A stretch of DNA of 12,525 nt, from positions 1 through 12,525 of the forward strand of contig JAEDGW010000079.1 in the NCBI GenBank assembly GCA_016297325.1. Reading direction: 5' to 3'. Shown here piece after piece: positions 5,766 to 12,525 of this stretch. Positions within the stretch are counted from its first letter, which is position 1, and each line of letters starts with the position of its first letter. A program made the translations under genes and the position numbers. The notes under the pieces were generated by a model. That model had not been told where the DNA came from. It did not search any database and saw nothing but the letters and a program-made list of their open reading frames with translations. The stretch is from Coprococcus sp. (GTDB lineage: Bacteria; Bacillota; Clostridia; Lachnospirales; Lachnospiraceae).

Positions 5766-7253
5766 ATGATAAACATAACAAAATACTCCAGAAGACTGGC
5801 TCTGATAATGGCCGGTACTATATCGTTGTCCCTGTGTGGTTGTGAGATGGCGGATGGCAGGACAGCGCAGGGAGAGGCCAGGACGACGTACATATACGGA
5901 GATTCCATACAGGAGGATGCGGGGGCCTCACTGATGGCGAAACTTGGTGTACCGGATTCCTGCAAGCTCACATTTGACACCGGGAAATCCGGGCTTTCGG
6001 AGATAAGTCTGGACACCGATGACATAGATGTGCCTGGGACTGATAGGGCTTATGTCATAGATTTTGACAGGATAGGACTGACACAGGAAAAAATACAATC
6101 CATGGTGGAGGGGGTATTTGACAAGTCGGACGGGATATATTGCCGGGATGACGGGGATGAAAACATGACAAAGGATGAAATACAGCAGGGGATAGACCTT
6201 ATCGAAGCATACCGTGATCAGGCGCTTAAAGATGGAAAAACAGATGTGGCAGATATGTATGAGAGTGACATAGCTGCTGAGAAAACCAGAATGGCGAGCG
6301 CTCCTGACACATACAGGTCGGTGACAGAATATACCTCAGGTAAGATATATGTTGGCCAGAGTGATGGTGACAAGTTTAATCTGTGGATATCCGGGGGTGA
6401 CGATGAGGACGGAGCATCCGCAGTGAGCATAGAGTACAGCGCAGATGTAAGTCGCGATCAGGATTATCTGGCAAATGTGCCTGATGCGGTTATCACCGAG
6501 ACCGTGGGTGAAGTTGATTCTGGGGTGGATGCTGGAGATCAGCAGAATATGTGCAGTCTGGATGAAAATTCTGCAAGGATCATGGCACAGGAATTTCTGG
6601 ATAAGCTCGGTATATCAGGGATGGCATTCAGGAGTTCCCAGGCTCTCATCAGGACGTGGCTCGACGGAAATATGACGTACATAAAGACGGAAAAAAACGG
6701 TTACGTGTTTGAATTTGGCAGACAGATTGCCGGAATCTCTGTGGTGTACGAGGATCCCACGGGGGTCGATAATCTGAAAAATGATAAGGGATATGTCATG
6801 CATGACGGAGATCTTGCTTCGGTGTATGTAGATGATAAAGGAGTGTTCAGCGTCAGAGCAAGGCTGACTACGGATCCGGATTCATTTGTCAGGGAAGATA
6901 CAGGGATGCTTAGCTGGACTGATATGTTGGAGCGTGCAAATGACAATATTTCCGAGTATTACAGCAAATATCCTACGGCATATTCCAAGGTACAATTTGA
7001 CAGTGCCAGACTTTTGTATGTGCCATGTAAAAAGGACGACGGAGGTCTTGCGTATGTTCCGGCATGGATGCTTACTGAGAAAGATGATAAAGACATTTTA
7101 GATAATAGTGCTGCATATCATAACATAGTGCAGATGGTGTATATAAATGCCATTGATGGAAGTCTTATAGATATAGTTGAGACCGCAAAGGCACTGGGAA
7201 CATGGTACAGTTATGGTGATGACGACGGGGGAATAAAAACTTTGACAAGGTAA
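5766..7253 (+). CDS. Lipoprotein of unrecognised family, copy 1
   Basis: A 495-residue exported lipoprotein. The signal peptide carries KYSRR, a hydrophobic core and the lipobox LCGC, with C26 as the lipid-attached residue. A strong GGGAGGAGG lies 7-8 nt before ATG 5766. The mature protein is acidic and without membrane segments. Motifs shared with the next gene are KLGVPDSC-x-LTFD-x-GKSGLS (59-78), a helical stretch around 105-120, SWTDMLERA (383-391), EYYSKYPTAYSKVQF (397-411), YVPAWML (430-436) and VYINAIDGS-x-IDI (458-470). The last two resemble the C-terminal strand pair of PepSY/YycI-like proteins; this is inference from pattern. Shared cysteines are C66 and C263. The final 15 or so residues, rich in D and G, are absent from the paralogue. 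Function is unknown; a sensor or adaptor role at the cell surface is possible. Confidence 0.85.
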   Translation: MINITKYSRRLALIMAGTISLSLCGCEMADGRTAQGEARTTYIYGDSIQEDAGASLMAKLGVPDSCKLTFDTGKSGLSEISLDTDDIDVPGTDRAYVIDFDRIGLTQEKIQSMVEGVFDKSDGIYCRDDGDENMTKDEIQQGIDLIEAYRDQALKDGKTDVADMYESDIAAEKTRMASAPDTYRSVTEYTSGKIYVGQSDGDKFNLWISGGDDEDGASAVSIEYSADVSRDQDYLANVPDAVITETVGEVDSGVDAGDQQNMCSLDENSARIMAQEFLDKLGISGMAFRSSQALIRTWLDGNMTYIKTEKNGYVFEFGRQIAGISVVYEDPTGVDNLKNDKGYVMHDGDLASVYVDDKGVFSVRARLTTDPDSFVREDTGMLSWTDMLERANDNISEYYSKYPTAYSKVQFDSARLLYVPCKKDDGGLAYVPAWMLTEKDDKDILDNSAAYHNIVQMVYINAIDGSLIDIVETAKALGTWYSYGDDDGGIKTLTR

Positions 7254-7283
7254 TATGTGTTATTTTGTGATTTTAAATTGTCT

Positions 7284-7289
7284 TATAAT
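7284..7289 (+). promoter_or_regulatory. Possible -10 element between the two lipoprotein genes
   Basis: A perfect TATAAT in the 139-bp gap, about 100 bp before the start at 7393. No good -35 is found at 16-18 bp. It hints that the second lipoprotein gene has its own promoter, as no terminator separates the two genes. Confidence 0.3.
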
Positions 7290-7392
7290 ATATGGCACTA
7301 ACAAAACAATGAAAACAGGCTGATTTTATATGAAATACTAAAAGTATACACAAGAAGGGATCCGCACAAATAAGAAAGAGAGGAAAAATATT

Positions 7393-8835
7393 ATGAGAAG
7401 ATCAAAGAGAGCGACAAGAATTGCAGCATGTGTGCTGGTGGGGGTGATGGCTATGCAGCTTAGTGGCTGTGGAGACAAGAAGGTGGATTATTCAATTGAT
7501 GGGGACTCACAGATGTCGGAGACCGGCGATGAAGCCGGTGGCTCAGAAAAGAGTGCACTTGCGAAGAAGCTTGGTGTGCCGGATTCATGTGATCTGACAT
7601 TTGACGTTGGAAAATCAGGACTGTCGGTTATATCCTGCAAGGACGATGATATAGAACTTCCGGATTCAGACAGGATGAAGAAGGCTGAGTTCAGCGTATT
7701 TTCGCTGGGGGCTGCCCAGATACAGACGATTGTGGAGGGTCTGCTTGACAAGTCGCAGGGAATTCGAGTGAGAAATGATGGAGTTATGACAAAATCAGAG
7801 CTTCAGGATTTAATAGATCAAACCCAGGGATTCAAGGAAGACGCTACATCAAACGGTGACGATACGATCGGATCGTGGTACGATACGCAGATAGAGACTT
7901 ATAAGAAGCAGATGGCTGATGCGCCAGACTCACTTCCAGAGCTGGAGAATTATGACGATCCATACTGCGAGTATGTGGGGATGAATGGTGATCACAAATA
8001 TTCACTTTCATTCAGTCAGGCAAGAGACAACAATACTGATGCAGGGGTATATATATCATTTGCTCCAATAATAGATGATGAGAACATCGAACTTAAGAAG
8101 GTCGATGGTGCTCAGTATACATATCTTACGGGAGCGTCAAGTGTTGACAGTATAGATCATGAGAATATCCAGAACAATTGCCAGATCAACGAGGAAGCTG
8201 CAAAAGACAGTGCCAGAAATTTCCTCAGCAGTATAAATGTTGAAGGAATGGAGTGCACAAAGGTTGAGCCCCTTGTCAGAGTGTGGTCAAGCGATGACGG
8301 CGATGAGCTCAAGACAGAGGTAAATGGATATGCAGTCAGCTTTTCGAGAGTGATAAGTGGAGGCGATTTTGTGATGTCGGGGCTGTACAATGTTGACAAC
8401 CTTCAGAACTCTAGTGGTTATTTTTATGACAGTACAGATATGGCAAATGTGTATGTAAATGATGAGGGTGTAATCAATATGTATGCTAATATTTATACAG
8501 ATCCTCAGTCAGTCAAAGAAGAAGATGTAGAGATCCTCAGCTGGAATGATATGCTTGAAAAGGCGCAGACATCTATAGCGGAGTATTACGAGAAATACCA
8601 GACAAGATACGGTAAGGTTGAGTTCAACAATGTGACACTCGGTTATATGCATGTTATGGAAGAAGATGGCAAGACGTATTATATTCCGGTGTGGGCATTC
8701 AAGCAGACAGAGGAGCTCAGAGATCAGGACAGTGACGCCGAGGTGATTCAGGCGGTACTGATAAATGCGATGGATGGAAGCTATATAGATATAATCGAGA
8801 ATGCAAAGAGCATAAAGCTGTGGGATTCATTTTAA
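7393..8835 (+). CDS. Lipoprotein of unrecognised family, copy 2
   Basis: A 480-residue exported lipoprotein, paralogous to the preceding gene. The signal has RRSKRATR, a hydrophobic core and a textbook lipobox LSGC with C26 lipidated. It keeps the same numbering as copy 1 for nearly its whole length: KLGVPDSC at 59-66, C263 in NNCQINEE, SWNDMLEKA at 383-391, EYYEKYQTRYGKVEF at 397-411, YIPVWAF at 430-436 and VLINAMDGS-YIDI near 455-467. That points to a tandem duplication without large indels, followed by wide divergence. GAGAGGA lies about 9 nt before ATG. A strong terminator lies about 115 bp downstream. Function is unknown. Differences such as more acidic stretches in the linker (27-55) may give the copies different partners. 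Confidence 0.85.
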   Translation: MRRSKRATRIAACVLVGVMAMQLSGCGDKKVDYSIDGDSQMSETGDEAGGSEKSALAKKLGVPDSCDLTFDVGKSGLSVISCKDDDIELPDSDRMKKAEFSVFSLGAAQIQTIVEGLLDKSQGIRVRNDGVMTKSELQDLIDQTQGFKEDATSNGDDTIGSWYDTQIETYKKQMADAPDSLPELENYDDPYCEYVGMNGDHKYSLSFSQARDNNTDAGVYISFAPIIDDENIELKKVDGAQYTYLTGASSVDSIDHENIQNNCQINEEAAKDSARNFLSSINVEGMECTKVEPLVRVWSSDDGDELKTEVNGYAVSFSRVISGGDFVMSGLYNVDNLQNSSGYFYDSTDMANVYVNDEGVINMYANIYTDPQSVKEEDVEILSWNDMLEKAQTSIAEYYEKYQTRYGKVEFNNVTLGYMHVMEEDGKTYYIPVWAFKQTEELRDQDSDAEVIQAVLINAMDGSYIDIIENAKSIKLWDSF

Positions 8836-9132
8836 CGAGTGACGGTTTTGGCGCAGATTTTATTTCTGTATATTTTATTTAATAGTAATTTTAATTTCAT
8901 AGAAATTGGAAGAAAATAATATAAATAAAACCACATAAAGAAATCATGGAAAGCCTGCTGATAGAAATATCGGCGGGCTTTTTACGTGCAATTTACAAAC
9001 TTTACCGGGAAAAGATAGCGGGGGAAGTTGCAGCGTGGAATGATATATTAAGTGGGGTAAATGACACAATAAAAGCTAACCTGTCTGTGTAGGAATAAGC
9101 AAATAAAGGGATGTATGAGATAGAGGATTTAT
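8836..9132. other. Intergenic region with terminator; otherwise empty
   Basis: A+T-rich stretch of 297 bp. It contains the terminator at 8950-8983 and the ribosome binding site for the gene at 9133. I see no gene, no clear promoter and no repeat in the rest. Confidence 0.6.
8950..8983 (+). terminator. Rho-independent terminator after the lipoprotein pair
   Basis: A 13-bp stem (8950-8962 with 8969-8981; arms AAAGCCTGCTGAT and ATCGGCGGGCTTT, two G-U pairs), a 6-nt AGAAAT loop and a T run. Confidence 0.9.
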
Positions 9133-9627
9133 ATGAAAAAGAAAATTATTTTTATAAGCATAGTGATAGTAGTGTGTATAATTGCGCTCAATGCATATCC
9201 GATTATAAAAGACCATGTAAGGGAACTGGCGCATGAGAAAAATGTAGAGTATTTTCAGCAGCAAAATACAGATGCGGAGATCAGCTATACGGTGGATTCG
9301 GAGGCGGACAATATCCAGAGCTATATAATATGGAATAAAAAGGACGAACAGGAATTCAATTTGTATATGGTGATAATTGACGATCATAAAAATAAGAGAA
9401 CATTGAATGTGGACCTTGGTGAACAGGTTCACGACACCAAGGATATGGAACTGGAGTCAGCTACGTACAGATGGGAAGACGGTATTCAGAAAGAGTCTCT
9501 CAAGGAGATGAAAGGAAAGACCTGTATCAGTGATCTTACAATCTATGTTTCAAAAAATGACGGTGATGTCAGTATACGGGTGGTGAACGAGAAGACGAAG
9601 AAGATTGTGTATGATGAGGTAAAATAA
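9133..9627 (+). CDS. Membrane-anchored or secreted small protein, unknown function
   Basis: A 164-residue protein that I do not recognise. MKKK followed by an uninterrupted hydrophobic stretch (about 5-23, IIFISIVIVVCIIALNAY) is a single membrane anchor or uncleaved signal. No lipobox is seen. The rest is highly charged, with alternating polar and beta-prone segments and a closing SDLTIYVSKNDGDVSIRVVNEKTKKIVYD that looks like a beta-sandwich end. It is expected to face outside the cell. AGAGGA lies 5 nt before the ATG. It follows the lipoprotein pair but behind a terminator, so it has its own promoter, not located. Small exported proteins of this type are frequent in Lachnospiraceae and mostly uncharacterised. 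Confidence 0.75.
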   Translation: MKKKIIFISIVIVVCIIALNAYPIIKDHVRELAHEKNVEYFQQQNTDAEISYTVDSEADNIQSYIIWNKKDEQEFNLYMVIIDDHKNKRTLNVDLGEQVHDTKDMELESATYRWEDGIQKESLKEMKGKTCISDLTIYVSKNDGDVSIRVVNEKTKKIVYDEVK

Positions 9628-9684
9628 TTACATCTAACGTTATAATTATTACATTGTGAATTTTTTTATTTAGATATGTTATAT

Positions 9685-9710
9685 ACTTGAGTGGTATATG
9701 TAACTTGAGT
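9685..9710 (+). repeat. ACTTGAGT direct repeat upstream of the small gene pair
   Basis: Exact 8-bp copies at 9685-9692 and 9703-9710, 18 bp apart start to start. An extended -10-like TG-T-TATATA (9677-9685) precedes them. The arrangement could be a promoter with a downstream operator, but the region is very A+T-rich. Confidence 0.35.
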
Positions 9711-9740
9711 AATTAAATTGTAAATGTTAATATTATACAT

Positions 9741-9746
9741 AGGAGA
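9741..9746 (+). promoter_or_regulatory. Ribosome binding site that decides the start of the 67-residue gene
   Basis: AGGAGA sits 4 nt before the in-frame GTG at 9751. The in-frame ATG at 9724 has no ribosome binding site, only A+T-rich sequence. Confidence 0.5.
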
Positions 9747-9750
9747 AGAT

Positions 9751-9954
9751 GTGGAATTTATTTATAACACTTTTATTTTAAGTAGTACAGAGTATGCTAA
9801 GATATGTGGAGAGATTAATACGAATTATAGTAAATATAAAGGCAAATTATATGCTGTACATAGTTCATATGGAATAGATAATAAGCCATATTGGTATTAT
9901 TTTGAGAATCATGGATATGATAATTATAATATCTATATGAGAATTGAGATGTAG
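9751..9954 (+). CDS. Small protein, unrecognised, first of a coupled pair
   Basis: A 67-residue frame read from GTG 9751 (76 residues if ATG 9724 is used). It is very rich in tyrosine and asparagine, with the closing pattern KPYWYYFENHGYDNYNIYMRIEM suggesting an aromatic-rich beta strand end. No signal or membrane segment is evident. It ends 11 bp before the next gene, whose ribosome binding site overlaps this stop, implying coupled translation. Codons are strongly A+T-rich compared with the lipoproteins. It might also be the tail of a longer, decayed gene, as the region before it is open but without a start signal. I give no function. Confidence 0.5.
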   Translation: MEFIYNTFILSSTEYAKICGEINTNYSKYKGKLYAVHSSYGIDNKPYWYYFENHGYDNYNIYMRIEM

Positions 9955-9965
9955 GGGGTGAGTAG

Positions 9966-10181
9966 ATGGAAGAATTAACAAGGTTATTAAATACAATAGA
10001 GGATTCTTATTTTGACTTTGTTTCAGCAATGGTTCATTATGCTCAGAAAAGTCAAACAAGGCTTGAGCTGCTTACCACATACATTAGGGAAAATCCAGAT
10101 GTTAAATCAGCAGATGTCATAAAGTTTGTTTCTGATCAGGCAGATTTTGCAGATGATGCCGCTTATATGAGGGTATGCTAG
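9966..10181 (+). CDS. Small helical protein, unrecognised, second of a coupled pair
   Basis: A 71-residue protein without signal or membrane segment. It appears all-helical: MEELTRLLNTIEDSYFDFVSAMVHYA, then a second helix (TRLELLTTYIREN), then NPDVKSADVIKFVSDQAD and an acidic end. The layout of an N-terminal helix pair plus an NPD-x-x-SADVI-type turn is familiar to me from small hypothetical proteins of gut Firmicutes, but I cannot name a family. GGGGGTGA overlapping the previous stop lies about 7 nt before ATG 9966. The coupled pair could be a two-gene module such as toxin/antitoxin or effector/immunity, which is conjecture. A terminator follows. Confidence 0.65.
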   Translation: MEELTRLLNTIEDSYFDFVSAMVHYAQKSQTRLELLTTYIRENPDVKSADVIKFVSDQADFADDAAYMRVC

Positions 10182-10216
10182 ATTTTAATTAAAATTTAAT
10201 GAAATATGGAAATGAT

Positions 10217-10281
10217 AAAAATCACAGGCAGCCAGTTGATTTTGAGGTAGGCTCATAACAACTTGACTGCCTGTGGTTTTT
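10217..10281. terminator. Bidirectional terminator between the small gene pair and nrdD
   Basis: AAAAATCACAGGCAG (10217-10231) pairs with CTGCCTGTGGTTTTT (10267-10281), with inner pairing CAGTTG/CAACTTG extending the stem. A and T runs on both sides allow it to stop transcription from either direction, fitting the convergent genes. Confidence 0.9.
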
Positions 10282-10313
10282 ATTAATAATATTTCTTTTT
10301 AATATAGTCTACT

Positions 10314-12509
10314 TTACAGGTGAAGAACTCGGTCCTTGATTTCCTGTGTACGTCCCTGATTCCAGAACTGTGTTCCGATATAACCGCAGGTACGCCTTGC
10401 AACGAAGAGAGTATTCTGGTCGCGGTTGCCGCAGTTAGGGCATTCCCACACCAGCTTGCCATAGTCGTCTGTCACGATCTTGATCTCACCGTCATAACCG
10501 CACTTTTCACAGTAGTCGCTCTTGGTGTTAAGCTCTGCATAGAGAATGTTGTCGTATATGAACTTCATGACTTCGAGGACTGCGTCTATGTTGTTCTGGA
10601 GGTTCGGAACCTCAACATAGCTGATGGCGCCGCCAGGTGACAGCTTCTGGAATTCTGACTCGAACTTCAGCTTGCTGAAGGCGTCTATGTGCTCGGTTAC
10701 ATGTACGTGGTAGCTGTTGGTTATGTAATTCTTGTCAGTTACGCCCGGGATGATGCCGAAACGCTTCTGCAGATTCTTGGCAAATTTGTAAGTGGTGGAC
10801 TCCATAGGTGTTCCATATACGGAATAGCTGATATTCTCGGCGGCCTTCCACTCAGCACATTTGTCGTTGAGCTTCTGCATAACTGCAAGGGCGAATTTCT
10901 TGCCCTCCTCGGATGTATGTGTCTTGCCTATCATGCGGACGCACATCTCGCAGAGACCCGCATAGCCCAGAGAGATGGTTGAGTAGCCGCCGAAGAGCAG
11001 CTTGTCGATCTTCTCACCTTTCTTAAGTCTTGCCAGTGCTCCGTGCTGCCACAGTATAGGGGCAACATCAGAGATAGTGCCGAGAAGACGCTCATGTCTG
11101 CAGCGGAGAGCCTTGTGACACAGCTCAAGTCGCTCTTCAAGTATCACCCAGAATTTGTCCATATCTCCATCTGATGAGCATGCCACATCCACAAGGTTGA
11201 TGGTGACAACACCCTGATTGAAACGTCCATAGTATTTGCGTGAGCCGTCAGGATTTCTGATGCCGTCCTCCTTTGTAGGGAAGGATCTGCAGCCCATGCA
11301 TGGGTATACATCGCCGTCCTTCATCTCTCTCATGACTTTGGCGGAAATGTAGTCAGGAACCATGCGCTTTGCAGTGCATTTGGCGGCAAGTTCGGTCAGA
11401 TACCAGTATTTGGAATCTGTGGTAATGTTGTCCTCGTCCAGAACATATATGAGCTTAGGAAATGCGGGCGTGATCCAGATTCCCTTCTCGTTCTTAACTC
11501 CTTTGATCCTCTGATTCAGGACCTCCTCTATGATGAGTGCCAGGTCATCCCTTGTCTGTCCCTCAGGGACCTCATCCAGGTACATGAACATGGTGACAAA
11601 TGGTGCCTGTCCGTTACATGTCATCAGGGTGATGAGCTGGTACTGTATAGTCTGTATTCCGCTTTTGACCTCGTTCAGAAGTCTCTTCTCTGTAATCTTG
11701 TCGATGATGGCGTCGTCGAGTGATTCTCCGCATTCCTTACGTTCCTCAATAACCTGTGCGCGGAGCTTCTTCCTGCTCACATCAACAAATGGTGCCAGGT
11801 GGGACAGGGTAAATGTCTGTCCGCCGTACTGGTTGCTGGCAACCTGTGCCACGATCTGAGTGGTGACGTTGCATGCCGTGAAGAAGCTGTGTGGTTTTTC
11901 GATCATGGTCTCGCTGATCACAGTTCCGTTCTGCAGCATATCCTCAAGATTGATGAGGTCACAGTTGTGCTCCTTCTGAGCATAGTAGTCTGAATCATGG
12001 AAATGTATGATTCCGGCCTCATGAGCTTCTACGATATCTTCCGGCAGCAGCATTCTTTTTGTCAGGTCTTTGGACACCTCACCGGCCATGTAGTCACGCT
12101 GGGTTGAGTTGATCACTGGATTCTTATTGGAGTTTTCCTGATTGACCTCCTCGTTCATGTGGTCTATGAGCGCAAGGATTCCGTTGTCCGTGGTGTTGGA
12201 CTTACGGGCGAGCTCTCTCTTATAACGGTAACGCACATACTTCTGTGCGACCTCGTAGCCTCGCATCTCCATGATGCCTGTCTCGACCATATCCTGAATG
12301 TCTTCCACATGGACTGCGTGGGGCATCGACTCTATCTGTTTCTCCAGATTGTCCGCGATGGCGTGAACCTGGTATTCGTTAAGCTGGTGGAGTTTGTCAA
12401 CCTCATTGTTGGCAGCTCTGATGGCATTCTCTATCTTTGACAGGTCAAATGTCACTTCTTCTCCATTTCTTTTAATTACGTGTACGTGTGTTTTAACTTC
12501 CTCTGACAC
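10314..12509 (-). CDS. nrdD: Anaerobic (class III) ribonucleoside-triphosphate reductase, catalytic subunit
   Basis: A complete 731-residue protein that makes dNTPs from NTPs without oxygen, using a glycyl radical installed by the activase NrdG. Residues 1-95 form an ATP-cone (HVIKRNGEEVTFDLSKIENAI at the front), the allosteric site. The barrel follows, with C183 (HNCDLINLED) and the PCMGCRSF loop (403-410) at places where family active-site cysteines sit. The zinc site is C667/C670/C690/C693 (CEKC and CPNC). The glycyl-radical loop RRTCGYIG carries G709, 23 residues from the end, as in E. coli NrdD where it is G681. The start is GTG 12509, with GAGGGAGG 8 nt upstream at the window edge. No nrdG lies downstream, where a convergent gene follows; it may be elsewhere. 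Confidence 0.97.
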   Translation of the reverse strand: MSEEVKTHVHVIKRNGEEVTFDLSKIENAIRAANNEVDKLHQLNEYQVHAIADNLEKQIESMPHAVHVEDIQDMVETGIMEMRGYEVAQKYVRYRYKRELARKSNTTDNGILALIDHMNEEVNQENSNKNPVINSTQRDYMAGEVSKDLTKRMLLPEDIVEAHEAGIIHFHDSDYYAQKEHNCDLINLEDMLQNGTVISETMIEKPHSFFTACNVTTQIVAQVASNQYGGQTFTLSHLAPFVDVSRKKLRAQVIEERKECGESLDDAIIDKITEKRLLNEVKSGIQTIQYQLITLMTCNGQAPFVTMFMYLDEVPEGQTRDDLALIIEEVLNQRIKGVKNEKGIWITPAFPKLIYVLDEDNITTDSKYWYLTELAAKCTAKRMVPDYISAKVMREMKDGDVYPCMGCRSFPTKEDGIRNPDGSRKYYGRFNQGVVTINLVDVACSSDGDMDKFWVILEERLELCHKALRCRHERLLGTISDVAPILWQHGALARLKKGEKIDKLLFGGYSTISLGYAGLCEMCVRMIGKTHTSEEGKKFALAVMQKLNDKCAEWKAAENISYSVYGTPMESTTYKFAKNLQKRFGIIPGVTDKNYITNSYHVHVTEHIDAFSKLKFESEFQKLSPGGAISYVEVPNLQNNIDAVLEVMKFIYDNILYAELNTKSDYCEKCGYDGEIKIVTDDYGKLVWECPNCGNRDQNTLFVARRTCGYIGTQFWNQGRTQEIKDRVLHL

Positions 12510-12525
12510 AACAATAGCCTCCCTC

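Noticed and set aside
9724..9750. ATG 9724 as start of the first small gene
   Set aside because: No Shine-Dalgarno sequence before it; GTG 9751 follows AGGAGA. The choice remains uncertain.
10320..10640. Plus-strand frames across nrdD (such as 10320-10640 and 12159-12440)
   Set aside because: These mirror the codon structure of nrdD, lack ribosome binding sites, and match no family.

Overview
The window looks like a chromosomal segment of a strictly anaerobic, low-to-mid GC Gram-positive bacterium, most likely a gut Lachnospiraceae-type Clostridia (Coprococcus/Roseburia-like; genus is a guess). The reasons are strong AGGAGG-type ribosome binding sites, occasional TTG/GTG starts, a class III (oxygen-sensitive) ribonucleotide reductase, split ThrE-like exporter genes, and secreted lipoproteins with Gram-positive lipoboxes.

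Layout. The left edge holds the last codons of a hemolysin III/PAQR-type membrane protein and its terminator. A visibly A+T-rich gene follows, for a DUF234-type AAA+ ATPase with a nuclease-like C-terminus, preceded by three 15-bp tandem repeats. From about 1.8 to 5.2 kb runs a same-strand series of housekeeping and transport genes: a maltose/galactoside-type sugar O-acetyltransferase, truA (tRNA pseudouridine synthase) carrying an unusual repeat-built insertion, two halves of a ThrE-type amino-acid exporter, and a small three-helix membrane protein, closed by a terminator. A 560-bp gap without a credible gene (about 5.2-5.75 kb) contains short direct and inverted repeats and a possible folded RNA leader. 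Next come two tandem paralogous lipoproteins of unrecognised family, aligned almost residue for residue and sharing two cysteines, ending at a strong terminator. A signal-anchored small protein and an A+T-rich pair of very small unrecognised genes follow. A bidirectional terminator separates these from nrdD, which is complete on the minus strand and runs in from the right edge.

How the genes fit together. The two ThrE-like halves very probably form one transporter. The two lipoproteins, with the anchored 164-residue protein, suggest a cell-surface cluster of unknown role; their C-termini resemble PepSY/YycI-like folds. The DUF234 ATPase and the small gene pair look like accessory insertions by composition. 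No complete new system can be proven from sequence alone. The best candidates for a closer look are the TruA insertion, the duplicated lipoproteins, the repeat-rich gap and the small gene pair.
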